Source: Zoogloea sp.
Lineage (GTDB): Bacteria > Pseudomonadota > Gammaproteobacteria > Burkholderiales > Rhodocyclaceae
NCBI GenBank assembly: GCA_016703645.1
Contig: JADJBR010000009.1
Span: 1,251,501-1,315,500, forward strand
Direction of reading: 5' to 3'
Length of the DNA stretch: 64,000 bases
The notes under the pieces are model-generated. The model was not told where the DNA came from, made no database searches, and was given only the letters and a program-made list of their open reading frames with translations. Position 1 is the stretch's first letter, and each line of letters opens with the position of its first letter. Both the position numbers and the translations under genes were made by a program. Positions 52,092 to 59,612 of the stretch are shown in pieces.

Positions 52092-52553
52092 ATGCACGCC
52101 GCTCACCTGCCCGCACCTGAGGACTTCCCCGATCACAGGTTTCCTTTCGCAAACGTCCTCAAGCAAGCACTGCCGCTGGGGCTGACGCCCGTCTCGGCCG
52201 GCTTCCCATCGCCGGCTGAGGATTACGCAGATCGAAGCCTGGATATCAATGAGTACTTGGTTCGCAACCCGGTCAGCACCTTCTTCTTTCAGGTGCAGGG
52301 CGACTCCATGCAGGGCGCCGAGATCTTCGACGGTGACATCCTGGTGGTAGATCGCAGTGTGACGCCCCAGCACGGCCACATCGTGGTGGCCTTCCTCAAC
52401 GGCGAGCGCCTGGTAAAGCGCTTCTTTCGCCGTGGCGGACGTGTGGCCCTGATCGCCGAGAATCCGGCCTATCCCGCCATCGACCTGCATGACGGGGCCG
52501 AGTTGGTGATATGGGGCGTGGTGGTCGGCAAGTTCAATCGGATCGGGGTCTGA
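52092..52553 (+). CDS. umuD: UmuD-like LexA-family autoprotease
   Basis: A protein of 153 residues from the ATG at 52092; the in-frame ATG at 52062 lies inside the LexA box. SAGFPSPAEDY contains the Ala-Gly cleavage site. QGDSMQGA holds the catalytic Ser and GERLVKRFF the catalytic Lys. RecA-stimulated self-cleavage yields UmuD', the partner of UmuC in DNA polymerase V. It is followed at once by umuC. Confidence 0.93.
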   Translation: MHAAHLPAPEDFPDHRFPFANVLKQALPLGLTPVSAGFPSPAEDYADRSLDINEYLVRNPVSTFFFQVQGDSMQGAEIFDGDILVVDRSVTPQHGHIVVAFLNGERLVKRFFRRGGRVALIAENPAYPAIDLHDGAELVIWGVVVGKFNRIGV

Positions 52554-52554
52554 G

Positions 52555-53835
52555 GTGGCGGTCATCGCGCTCGTGGACTGCAACAACTTCTACGCCTCGT
52601 GCGAGAAGCTGTTTGACCCGACCATTGCGGATCGACCCATCGTGGTGCTTTCCAACAACGACGGGTGCGTGGTGGCCCGGTCGGCGGAGGCCAAGGCCCT
52701 GGGGGTGCCGATGGGCGCGCCCTGGTTCCAGTTGCAGGAGCTGGCCAAGGCCCACGACATCCTTGCTCTATCCAGCAACTACGCGCTGTATGCCGACATG
52801 AGCAGCCGTGTGGTGCATGTCCTGGCCAGCTTCACCCCGGACATGGAGATCTACAGCATCGACGAGAGCTTTCTGAGCCTGGAAGGGCTAGTGGGCACCC
52901 CGTCCGAGATCGGCCGGCAGATCCGGGAGCGGGTGGCCCGCTGGGTCGGCCTGCCGGTGTGTGTGGGCATCGCTTCGACCAAGACCCTGGCGAAGCTGGC
53001 CAACCACGCCGCCAAGAAGGACTTGGCCGGCCTGGATGGGGTGTGCGACTTCGGGGCGCTCTCGTCTTCTGCCCTTGATGAACTGTTCGAGCAGATCCCC
53101 GTGTCCGAGGTGTGGGGCGTCGGGCGCCGGCTTGATGAGCGCTTGGCGGAAATGCGGATCAGCACCGTGCGCCAACTCCGGGACGCTTCACCAGCCTGGA
53201 TTCGGGAGCGCTTCTCTGTGGTCTTGGAGCGGACGGTGCGGGAGTTGCGGGGTGTGCCCTGCCTCGACCTGGAAGACATTGCGCCGGCCAAACAACAGAT
53301 CATGGCAAGCCGTTCATTCGGCACACCGGTTTTCGATCTGGAGCAGCTCAGTCAGGCGGTGGCCTCGCACACGACGCGGGCAGCGGAGAAGTTGAGGGCG
53401 CAGCAATGCGTGGCCGGTGCAATCACGGTGAGCATCCGAAGTAACCCCTTCAAACCCTGGGAGCGGCAATACAACCAGGGTGCCGTGGTGCCGCTGCCTG
53501 AGCCCAGCGCTGACACCCGTGCACTGATCAACGCAGCCCTCTGGGGCCTGAGCAAGATCTATCGACCCGGGTACGCCTACAAGAAGGCAGGAGTGCTGCT
53601 GTCAGGCCTCGAGCCGGTGGCGCGGCGTCAGGAGAGTCTGCTTGCCGACAGGGCACGAGAAGGCCGAACCGCCGCCCTGATGCTGGCCATGGACCAGATC
53701 AACAGCCGATGGGGCAGGGGAAGCCTCCGACCGCTGGCTACGGGTTTCGGCGGTGACTGGCGGATGAAGCGTGAAAGGCTGTCCCCTGCGTGGACGACAC
53801 AGTGGGAACGGGTGCCGCTGGTGCAGGCTAGGTAA
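52555..53835 (+). CDS. umuC: UmuC-like Y-family DNA polymerase V subunit
   Basis: A 426-residue protein starting at GTG 52555, one base after the umuD stop. The Y-family palm has ALVDCNNFYASCE and YSIDESFLSL (catalytic Asp and Glu residues), with KTLAKLANHAAKKD after it. The little-finger and C-terminal UmuC regions follow (RSFGTPVFDLEQLSQAVASH). It copies past DNA lesions with low accuracy. With SRAP and umuD it makes a mobile SOS module. Confidence 0.95.
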   Translation: MAVIALVDCNNFYASCEKLFDPTIADRPIVVLSNNDGCVVARSAEAKALGVPMGAPWFQLQELAKAHDILALSSNYALYADMSSRVVHVLASFTPDMEIYSIDESFLSLEGLVGTPSEIGRQIRERVARWVGLPVCVGIASTKTLAKLANHAAKKDLAGLDGVCDFGALSSSALDELFEQIPVSEVWGVGRRLDERLAEMRISTVRQLRDASPAWIRERFSVVLERTVRELRGVPCLDLEDIAPAKQQIMASRSFGTPVFDLEQLSQAVASHTTRAAEKLRAQQCVAGAITVSIRSNPFKPWERQYNQGAVVPLPEPSADTRALINAALWGLSKIYRPGYAYKKAGVLLSGLEPVARRQESLLADRAREGRTAALMLAMDQINSRWGRGSLRPLATGFGGDWRMKRERLSPAWTTQWERVPLVQAR

Positions 53836-53908
53836 TGGTCAGGGTTTGTGGCGAGTTTGCATTGGGAGTGAGGGGCTGCACTGTCTTGAGGGCGGGGGAA
53901 TCCGGATT

Positions 53909-53959
53909 AACTATCTGCAGACGCACGACTGGCGATGCTACGGGGTGGCCCATTTCTAG
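53909..53959 (+). pseudogene. Short fragment of a DUF3987 gene
   Basis: The frame NYLQTHDWRCYGVAHF-stop matches YLQTHARRCYGVAQSG of the DUF3987 protein at 46955. Only about 14 codons remain. It is directly followed by the first half-site of the res-like region, which marks a junction between the umuDC module and the resolvase module. Confidence 0.7.
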
Positions 53960-54071
53960 CTCACAACCTTTACCTTTTGAGCCACCCACAGACACCAGGC
54001 AGGAGCCTAGCTCAAAACGTTGATTCTTATTTTGAGCTAGGTTATTGTATGAGCCATACATTTTGAGCCAC
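53956..54071 (+). promoter_or_regulatory. res-like recombination site and resolvase promoter
   Basis: A perfect 11-bp inverted repeat CTAGCTCAAAA / TTTTGAGCTAG lies at 54007-54017 and 54030-54040. Related half-sites are CTAGCTCA (53956), TTTTGAGCCAC (53975 and 54061) and TGAGCC (54050). This multi-site layout resembles Tn3-type res sites. A promoter TTGATT-N17-TATTGT (54020-54048) overlaps the central pair, so the recombinase would repress itself. Confidence 0.68.
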
Positions 54072-54084
54072 ATAGAGGCCTGCC

Positions 54085-54645
54085 ATGTCTACCGTCGTTG
54101 CCTACACCCGCGTCTCCACCGACGATCAAACCTGTGAGAACCAACGCCGCACCATCTCGGCCCGCTACGCGGTGAGCAAGTGGTTCTCCGATGATGGGGT
54201 CTCCGGCACGGTGGCAGCGACCCAGCGGGCAGGCCTGGGCGCCCTCCTCGCCTATGTCCGGGAAGGTGACGTCGTTGTGGTGGCGGCCATTGATCGACTC
54301 GGGCGGAACACCCTGGACGTGCTGAACACCGTCGAGGCCCTGAAGGCAAAGAGTGTGTCTGTTGTGTCCATGCGGGAAGGCTTTGACCTGGCGACGCCGG
54401 CAGGCAAGCTGATGCTTACCATGCTGGCTGCGGTGGCCGAGCTGGAGCGGGAGAACATCAAGGCCCGCCAGCTCGCCGGGCTTGAGCGGGCCAAGGCCGA
54501 AGGCAAGCACCTGGGGCGATCAAAGAGCATTGACGATGCTGCCGTGACTGCCTGGCGTGCTGAGAACTCGGCCAGTATCAGGGCAACGGCTGAACACTTT
54601 GGGATTTCGGCTGCGAGTGTGAAGCGGGCCTGTTCGAAAGTCTGA
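54085..54645 (+). CDS. Serine recombinase (resolvase/invertase family)
   Basis: A 186-residue protein. The catalytic domain starts VVAYTRVSTDDQ with the nucleophilic Ser, then IDRLGRNTLDVLNTV (Arg residues of the active site) and a long E-helix region (MLAAVAELERENIKARQLAGLERAKAEGKHLGR). A Hin-type helix-turn-helix follows (RATAEHFGISAASVKRA). It probably resolves or inverts DNA at the site just upstream. It is the last gene before the chromosome core. Confidence 0.92.
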   Translation: MSTVVAYTRVSTDDQTCENQRRTISARYAVSKWFSDDGVSGTVAATQRAGLGALLAYVREGDVVVVAAIDRLGRNTLDVLNTVEALKAKSVSVVSMREGFDLATPAGKLMLTMLAAVAELERENIKARQLAGLERAKAEGKHLGRSKSIDDAAVTAWRAENSASIRATAEHFGISAASVKRACSKV

Positions 54646-54845
54646 TTGGAAATGGGGGAGGGTGCTTTGCTTTTCCGTTGTTGCCTGCGCGTGGCATCAT
54701 CTCTGCCCTCTGAACGAAACATCTGAATTCATGTGTACCCAAAAGTGTACCCAGGCGCAGGACGTTACGTCTAAAACCCTTTATTTATATGGCTTGGTGG
54801 GGCTTTGTTCCGATCAGGTGCAAAACATTGAATAGGAAAAGGCCC
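54646..54845. other. Probable right boundary of the accessory region
   Basis: There is no gene here. GTGTACCC occurs twice close together (about 54733-54759: TGTGTACCCAAAAGTGTACCC), a phrase often seen at the 3' end of tyrosine-integrase insertions. It may mark an old attachment site next to gmk. No integrase, tRNA gene or clear att repeat was found. Confidence 0.35.
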
Positions 54846-55460
54846 ATGCCCGGCACACTGTTCATTGTCACTGCGCCCTCTGGCGCCGGCAAGACCACCC
54901 TGGTCAGCGGCCTGCTGGCCAGGGATCCTCTGGTGAAGCTCTCGGTGTCCTACGCGACCCGTGCGCCGCGCGCTGGCGAGGTGGATGGCACGCACTATCA
55001 CTTTGTCGATGTGCCCACTTTCCGCGCCCTTCGCGACAAGGGTGAATTCCTTGAGTGGGCCGAGGTCCACAGCAATTATTACGGGACTTCCCGTGCCTGG
55101 CTCGAGACGCAGATCGCTGCCGGCCACGATATCCTGCTGGAGATTGACTGGCAGGGTGCGCAGCAGGTGCGCAAGGTCTTTCCGAAGGCGGTGGGTGTGT
55201 TCATCCTGCCCCCGTCATTGGAGGAGCTTGAGCGTCGCCTGCGTGGTCGGGGTACGGATGCCGAGGAGGTGATTGCACGCCGGGTGCTGGGTGCTCGGGG
55301 CGAGATGCGCCATGTGGCCGAGTTCGACTACGTTATAATCAATGAAGACTTGCCCACCGCACTGGAAGACCTGGTAGCGGTGGTGCGGGCGTCACGGCTT
55401 CGCTACGCCAACCAGGAGGCACGCAAGCCGGAGTTTTTCCATTACCTGGAACAGGATTGA
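54846..55460 (+). CDS. gmk: Guanylate kinase
   Basis: A protein of 204 residues from the ATG at 54846. The P-loop is [10 protein letters not shown]. The GMP-binding parts [21 protein letters not shown] and [15 protein letters not shown] follow, then [14 protein letters not shown]. It phosphorylates GMP to GDP. It is one base from rpoZ, as in many proteobacteria, and marks the start of the chromosomal core in this window. Confidence 0.97.
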   Translation: MPGTLFIVTAPSGAGKTTLVSGLLARDPLVKLSVSYATRAPRAGEVDGTHYHFVDVPTFRALRDKGEFLEWAEVHSNYYGTSRAWLETQIAAGHDILLEIDWQGAQQVRKVFPKAVGVFILPPSLEELERRLRGRGTDAEEVIARRVLGARGEMRHVAEFDYVIINEDLPTALEDLVAVVRASRLRYANQEARKPEFFHYLEQD

Positions 55461-55461
55461 T

Positions 55462-55677
55462 ATGGCCCGCGTTACTGTTGATGATTGTCTGAAAAGAATC
55501 CCCAACCGCTTCCAGCTTACCCTGGCGGCCACCTACCGTGCCCGTCAGCTGACGGCCGGCGCCACCCCCCAGGTGGACCTGGACCGCCACGACAAGGACA
55601 AGCCCACCGTGATCGCCCTGCGTGAAATTGCTGCCGGCAAGGTCGGGGCTGAAGTCCTCAATCGCGGTCAGGCCTGA
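55462..55677 (+). CDS. rpoZ: RNA polymerase omega subunit
   Basis: A 71-residue protein starting [21 protein letters not shown], with the family core ATYRARQL and [17 protein letters not shown]. It helps assemble the beta' subunit and contributes to the ppGpp site of RNA polymerase. It lies between gmk and spoT, the conserved order. Confidence 0.97.
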   Translation: MARVTVDDCLKRIPNRFQLTLAATYRARQLTAGATPQVDLDRHDKDKPTVIALREIAAGKVGAEVLNRGQA

Positions 55678-55702
55678 GCGCCTCTCCCGAGAGAGTGATG
55701 CC

Positions 55703-57913
55703 ATGGAATCCGCCGCTCCGATCCCAGTCAGCGGCAGCGGCGTTTTCCAGCCTCCTCCCTCCTGCGTCCTGCCCCTCGACTTTGGGCGGCTGAGGGCGCA
55801 GGTCGCGGCCTACCTCCGTCCTGAGGACGTGGGTCGCATCGAAGCTGCTTACCATTTCTCCGCCGACGCCCATCAAGGGCAAGTGCGCAAGAGCGGCGAA
55901 CCCTACATCTCCCACCCGGTTGCCGTCGCCGAGATCCTCGCTGGCTGGCACCTGGATGCCCAGGCCTTGTGTGCGGCCCTCCTCCACGATGTGATGGAGG
56001 ACACCCACATCACCAAGGCCGAGATCTCCGAGCGTTTCGGACGAACCACGGCGGAACTCGTCGACGGGGTCTCCAAGCTCGACAAGATCGAGTTCCAGTC
56101 TCAAGAAGAGGCCCAGGCCGAGAACTTTCGCAAGATGCTGCTGGCCATGGCCAGCGACCTGCGGGTGATCCTCATCAAGCTGGCCGACCGTCTGCACAAT
56201 ATGCGGACGCTTGACCACATGCGTCCCGACAAGCGCCGTCGCATCGCCCGGGAAACCCAGGAGATCCACGCCCCCATTGCCAACCGGCTGGGGCTCAACA
56301 GCCTGTACCGTGAGCTCCAGGAGCTGGCGTTCCGGCACCGCTATCCCATGCGTTTCGGCGTGCTGTCCAAGGCCATCCTGGCGGCCCGGGGCAACCGCCG
56401 GGAAGTGGTGGGCAAGATTCTCGTTGCCATTGAGGAGCGTCTTCCCCAGTGGGACATCCAGGCTGAGGTGCGGGGTCGGGAGAAGCACCTCTACAGCATC
56501 TATCGCAAGATGGCGGAGAAGCGCCTGAGCTTCTCCCAGGTGCTCGATATCTACGGTTTTCGCGTCATTGTCCCGGATGTCCCGACCTGCTACCGGGCGC
56601 TTGGCGCGCTGCATGCCCTGTACAAGCCGGTGCCGGGCAAGTTCAAGGACTACATCGCCATTCCCAAGGCCAATGGCTACCAGTCCCTGCACACCACGCT
56701 CATCGGGCCCTTCGGCACACCGGTCGAGGTGCAGATCCGTACCCACCAGATGAACCACATCGCCGAGAGTGGTGTGGCGTCGCACTGGCTGTACAAGGAA
56801 GACGAGAAGACCCTCACCGAGCTTCAGCACAAGACCCATAGCTGGCTGCAATCGCTGCTTGAGCTCCAGTCCACCTCGGGCGACTCCAGCGAGTTCCTCG
56901 AGCACGTCAAGATTGATCTCTTTCCGGGCGAGGTCTACGCCTTCACCCCCAAGGGCAAGATTTTCGCCCTGCCGCGGGGCGCCACCGTGGTGGACTTTGC
57001 CTATGCCGTGCATACAGACGTGGGTAACCGCTGCGTGGCCGGGCGCATCAATGGTGAGCTGATGCCCTTGCGCACCGAACTCCACAATGGCGACCAGATC
57101 GAGATCATCACCGCCGCCCACGCGAGCCCCAATCCCGCCTGGCTAAGCTACGTGCGAACGGGCAAAGCGCGGGCCCAGATCCGGCATTTCCTCAAGAACG
57201 CCCAGCAGGAGGAAGCCTCGACCCTGGGCGAGCGCCTGCTCAACCAGGCTCTGCGGCCCCACGGACTGACGCTCGGTCAGGTCAGCATGTTTGCCTGGGA
57301 TCGATTCCTCAAGGAGTTCACCTTGCCCAACCGCCGTGAGCTGATGACCGACATTGGCCTCGGGCGGCGTTTGCCGGCCATCGTGGCGCGGCGCCTGGCG
57401 GAGATTCAGGATGTCGAGTCGGGTCGTGCCGATGTGGTCAAGCCCAAGCCTGCGGGTGCCATCCTGATCCGTGGTACAGAGGGGGTAGCGGTGCAACTGG
57501 CCCGCTGCTGCCGCCCCATCCCCGGCGATCCCATCGTTGGCGTTATCCGTAAAGGGCAGGGGCTCGAGGTTCACATGCATGACTGCCCCCAGGCTCGCAA
57601 GCTGCGCAGTGAACGGGATCGCTGGATCGATGTGGAATGGGAGGCCTCGTCCGACCGCCTCTTCGACGTGACCCTCAAGCTGCTCACCCAGAACGTCCGC
57701 GGGGTGCTGGCCAAGGTAGCCAACGCCATCTCGGAGCAGGATTGCAATATCCAGAACGTCAGTACGGATGGGGATCAGGGTGCTTACTCGACCATCTATG
57801 TCACCTTGCAGGTGACCCACCGTATGCATCTGGCCAAAGTCATACGCGGGATGCGCAACATCCCGGAGGTCGTCCGCATCAACCGTCTCAAGGGCGACCA
57901 GAAAGGCAACTGA
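55703..57913 (+). CDS. spoT: Bifunctional (p)ppGpp synthetase/hydrolase
   Basis: A protein of 736 residues from the ATG at 55703; the longer frame from 55622 overlaps rpoZ. An HD hydrolase domain comes first (YISHPVAVAEI; AALLHDVMEDT; IKLADRLHNMRTL). The RelA/SpoT synthetase follows (REKHLYSIYRKMAEK; DIYGFRVIV; YQSLHTTLIGPFG), then TGS (VYAFTPKGKIFALPRGATVVDFAY) and a C-terminal ACT domain. Both catalytic domains look intact, as in the SpoT/Rel form of betaproteobacteria. It sets stringent-response alarmone levels. Confidence 0.96.
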   Translation: MESAAPIPVSGSGVFQPPPSCVLPLDFGRLRAQVAAYLRPEDVGRIEAAYHFSADAHQGQVRKSGEPYISHPVAVAEILAGWHLDAQALCAALLHDVMEDTHITKAEISERFGRTTAELVDGVSKLDKIEFQSQEEAQAENFRKMLLAMASDLRVILIKLADRLHNMRTLDHMRPDKRRRIARETQEIHAPIANRLGLNSLYRELQELAFRHRYPMRFGVLSKAILAARGNRREVVGKILVAIEERLPQWDIQAEVRGREKHLYSIYRKMAEKRLSFSQVLDIYGFRVIVPDVPTCYRALGALHALYKPVPGKFKDYIAIPKANGYQSLHTTLIGPFGTPVEVQIRTHQMNHIAESGVASHWLYKEDEKTLTELQHKTHSWLQSLLELQSTSGDSSEFLEHVKIDLFPGEVYAFTPKGKIFALPRGATVVDFAYAVHTDVGNRCVAGRINGELMPLRTELHNGDQIEIITAAHASPNPAWLSYVRTGKARAQIRHFLKNAQQEEASTLGERLLNQALRPHGLTLGQVSMFAWDRFLKEFTLPNRRELMTDIGLGRRLPAIVARRLAEIQDVESGRADVVKPKPAGAILIRGTEGVAVQLARCCRPIPGDPIVGVIRKGQGLEVHMHDCPQARKLRSERDRWIDVEWEASSDRLFDVTLKLLTQNVRGVLAKVANAISEQDCNIQNVSTDGDQGAYSTIYVTLQVTHRMHLAKVIRGMRNIPEVVRINRLKGDQKGN

Positions 57914-57951
57914 GACTGTTAGAATCCACGCCGCAAAAAGGGAGATCACAC

Positions 57952-58140
57952 ATGGCAGGTTACGAATCCGAGCACACGAAGTTCATGCGCGAATGGATGG
58001 AGAAACATCCGGAAGAGCGTGAGGAGCAGAAAAAGGGCCGTGCCCTGTGGTGGGACAAGCCCCAGGACGCCGAGACCACCCGGCAATACGCTGAGGCCAA
58101 AATCCCGGCCAAGGCCTACCCCTACTCGACTGAAGCTTAA
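57952..58140 (+). CDS. DUF3460 family protein
   Basis: A 62-residue protein: MAGYESEHTKFMREWMEKHP, then GRALWWDKPQD and KAYPYSTEA. This is the DUF3460 pattern, common in betaproteobacteria and of unknown function. GGGAG lies upstream of the ATG. It follows spoT by 38 bp. Confidence 0.85.
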   Translation: MAGYESEHTKFMREWMEKHPEEREEQKKGRALWWDKPQDAETTRQYAEAKIPAKAYPYSTEA

Positions 58141-58148
58141 GCGGCGGA

Positions 58149-59564
58149 TTGTTCGCACCACGGCTTGCCTTCATTGACGTCGAAACCACCGGAGCCAATC
58201 CGGTGGTGGACCGCATCACCGAAATTGCCGTCCTGCGGGTTGAAGACGGCGAGCTTGTGGAGCGCTGGTCGAGTCTGGTCAATCCGGGCATTCCCATTCC
58301 GGGCAATATCCAGAGCCTGGTGGGCATCACCGATGAGATGGTGGCCGATGCCCCCGCCTTTGCGGAGCTTGCCGGGCCGATTCGGCGGCTATTGGCCGAC
58401 TGCATCTTTGTCGCCCATAACGCCCGCTTCGACTACGGCTTCATCAAGAACGAATTCCAGCGCATCGGTGAAGGCTTCGACGCCCCGGTGCTGTGCACCG
58501 TCAAGCTTTCCCGCGCCCTCTACCCCCAGCATCACAAGCACGGGCTGGATGCACTGATAGACCGCCACGGTCTCACCTGCTCGGCCCGGCATCGGGCCAT
58601 GGGGGATACCGAAGCCCTGCATCAGTTTGCCGGCATCGTCTCCAGCACCTTCGAGCGGGACGTGCTCGACATGGCCATCGTCAAGGCCATGAAGGCACCG
58701 AGCCGGCCTGCAGGCCTGCCGGAGGGCGTGCTCGAAGGCATCCCCGAGGGGCCGGGGGTCTATGTTTTTCATGGTGAGAACGATCTCCCGATCTACGTGG
58801 GTCGCAGCCTCAGTCTGCGCTCGCGGGTGATGAGCCATTTCTCGTCCGATCACCGCAACAGCAAGGAAGCCAAGATCGCCCGCAACGTGCGGCGGGTGGA
58901 CTGGCAGGTGACGGCAGGGGAGCTGGGCGCCCTGATGCTCGAATCGCGCTTGCTGGGTCAGTTGAAGCCCGCCGAGAACCGCCAGCCGCGGGATGCGGAG
59001 GCCGTGTTCGGGCTCCGCTACGACCCGACCCGCAAACGCGGCCCGGTGTTGTTGCGGGAGAGCCTGAATGGTGCCGACCCCCTCGCCGGGCCCGCGCTGT
59101 ACGGGGCGTTTCGAAGCAAGAAGGAGGCGGACGCCGCCCTGCGTGAATTCGCCAGCCTCTACCGTCTGTGCCCCAGGCGCCTGGGCACGGAGCCCTGGAG
59201 CGAGGGGCCGTGCCTCGCGCACTTGGCCAAACGCTGCGCGGGGGTGTGCGCCGGCAAGGAAAGCCCGGCCGAGCACGACGAACGTCTGCTGAAAGTGCTG
59301 GAGAGCCTGCGCCTTAAGCGCTGGCCGTGGGGTGGCCCGGTTACGGTCCGCGAAGCGCATCCCGAGACCGGCCGCCTGGCCTTCCACCTGCTGGATGGCT
59401 GGTGTGTGCTGGGGACCGTCGAAGACGAATCTGCCCTGGCCGCGCTCATTGCCGAGCCGCCAGCCCGGGCCTTTGATCTGGACACCTATCGCATCCTGCT
59501 GCGCTGGCTGGATACGCCCACCGGCAAGGCATCCGTCAGCGTCGTATCCGGGGCACCGGCATAG
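58149..59564 (+). CDS. DEDDh 3'-5' exonuclease fused to a GIY-YIG domain
   Basis: A 471-residue protein starting at TTG 58149, which places the exonuclease motif FIDVETTG at residues 7-14. Exo II and III motifs are FVAHNARFDYGF and HRAMGDTEAL. A GIY-YIG domain begins near residue 204 (GVYVFHGENDLPIYVGRSLSLRSRV), as in Cho/UvrC-type nucleases, and a UvrC-like C-terminal region follows with Cys (CLAHLAKRCAGVCAGK). It probably acts in DNA repair. The fusion is a known betaproteobacterial form. Confidence 0.88.
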   Translation: MFAPRLAFIDVETTGANPVVDRITEIAVLRVEDGELVERWSSLVNPGIPIPGNIQSLVGITDEMVADAPAFAELAGPIRRLLADCIFVAHNARFDYGFIKNEFQRIGEGFDAPVLCTVKLSRALYPQHHKHGLDALIDRHGLTCSARHRAMGDTEALHQFAGIVSSTFERDVLDMAIVKAMKAPSRPAGLPEGVLEGIPEGPGVYVFHGENDLPIYVGRSLSLRSRVMSHFSSDHRNSKEAKIARNVRRVDWQVTAGELGALMLESRLLGQLKPAENRQPRDAEAVFGLRYDPTRKRGPVLLRESLNGADPLAGPALYGAFRSKKEADAALREFASLYRLCPRRLGTEPWSEGPCLAHLAKRCAGVCAGKESPAEHDERLLKVLESLRLKRWPWGGPVTVREAHPETGRLAFHLLDGWCVLGTVEDESALAALIAEPPARAFDLDTYRILLRWLDTPTGKASVSVVSGAPA

Positions 59565-59580
59565 GTTACGGATGGGCCAT

Positions 59581-59600
59581 GGGGCGGCGGCCACCGCCCC
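59581..59600. terminator. Hairpin between convergent genes
   Basis: GGGGCGG and CCGCCCC pair over a six-base loop. No T-run follows on either strand, so it may stop transcription only weakly or be a simple GC-rich fold. Confidence 0.4.
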
Positions 59601-59612
59601 GGGGCCTCTCGT

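Noticed and set aside
55658-57121. 487-residue open frame antisense to spoT
   Set aside because: It is the mirror frame of a high-GC gene with strong codon bias; no motif or ribosome site is seen, and the spoT assignment is certain.
55622-57913. Longer spoT start at 55622
   Set aside because: It overlaps the end of rpoZ, and the added residues are rpoZ sequence in another frame.
58389-59594. 401-residue open frame antisense to the exonuclease gene
   Set aside because: It is a shadow of the DEDDh/GIY-YIG gene, whose motifs fix the true strand.
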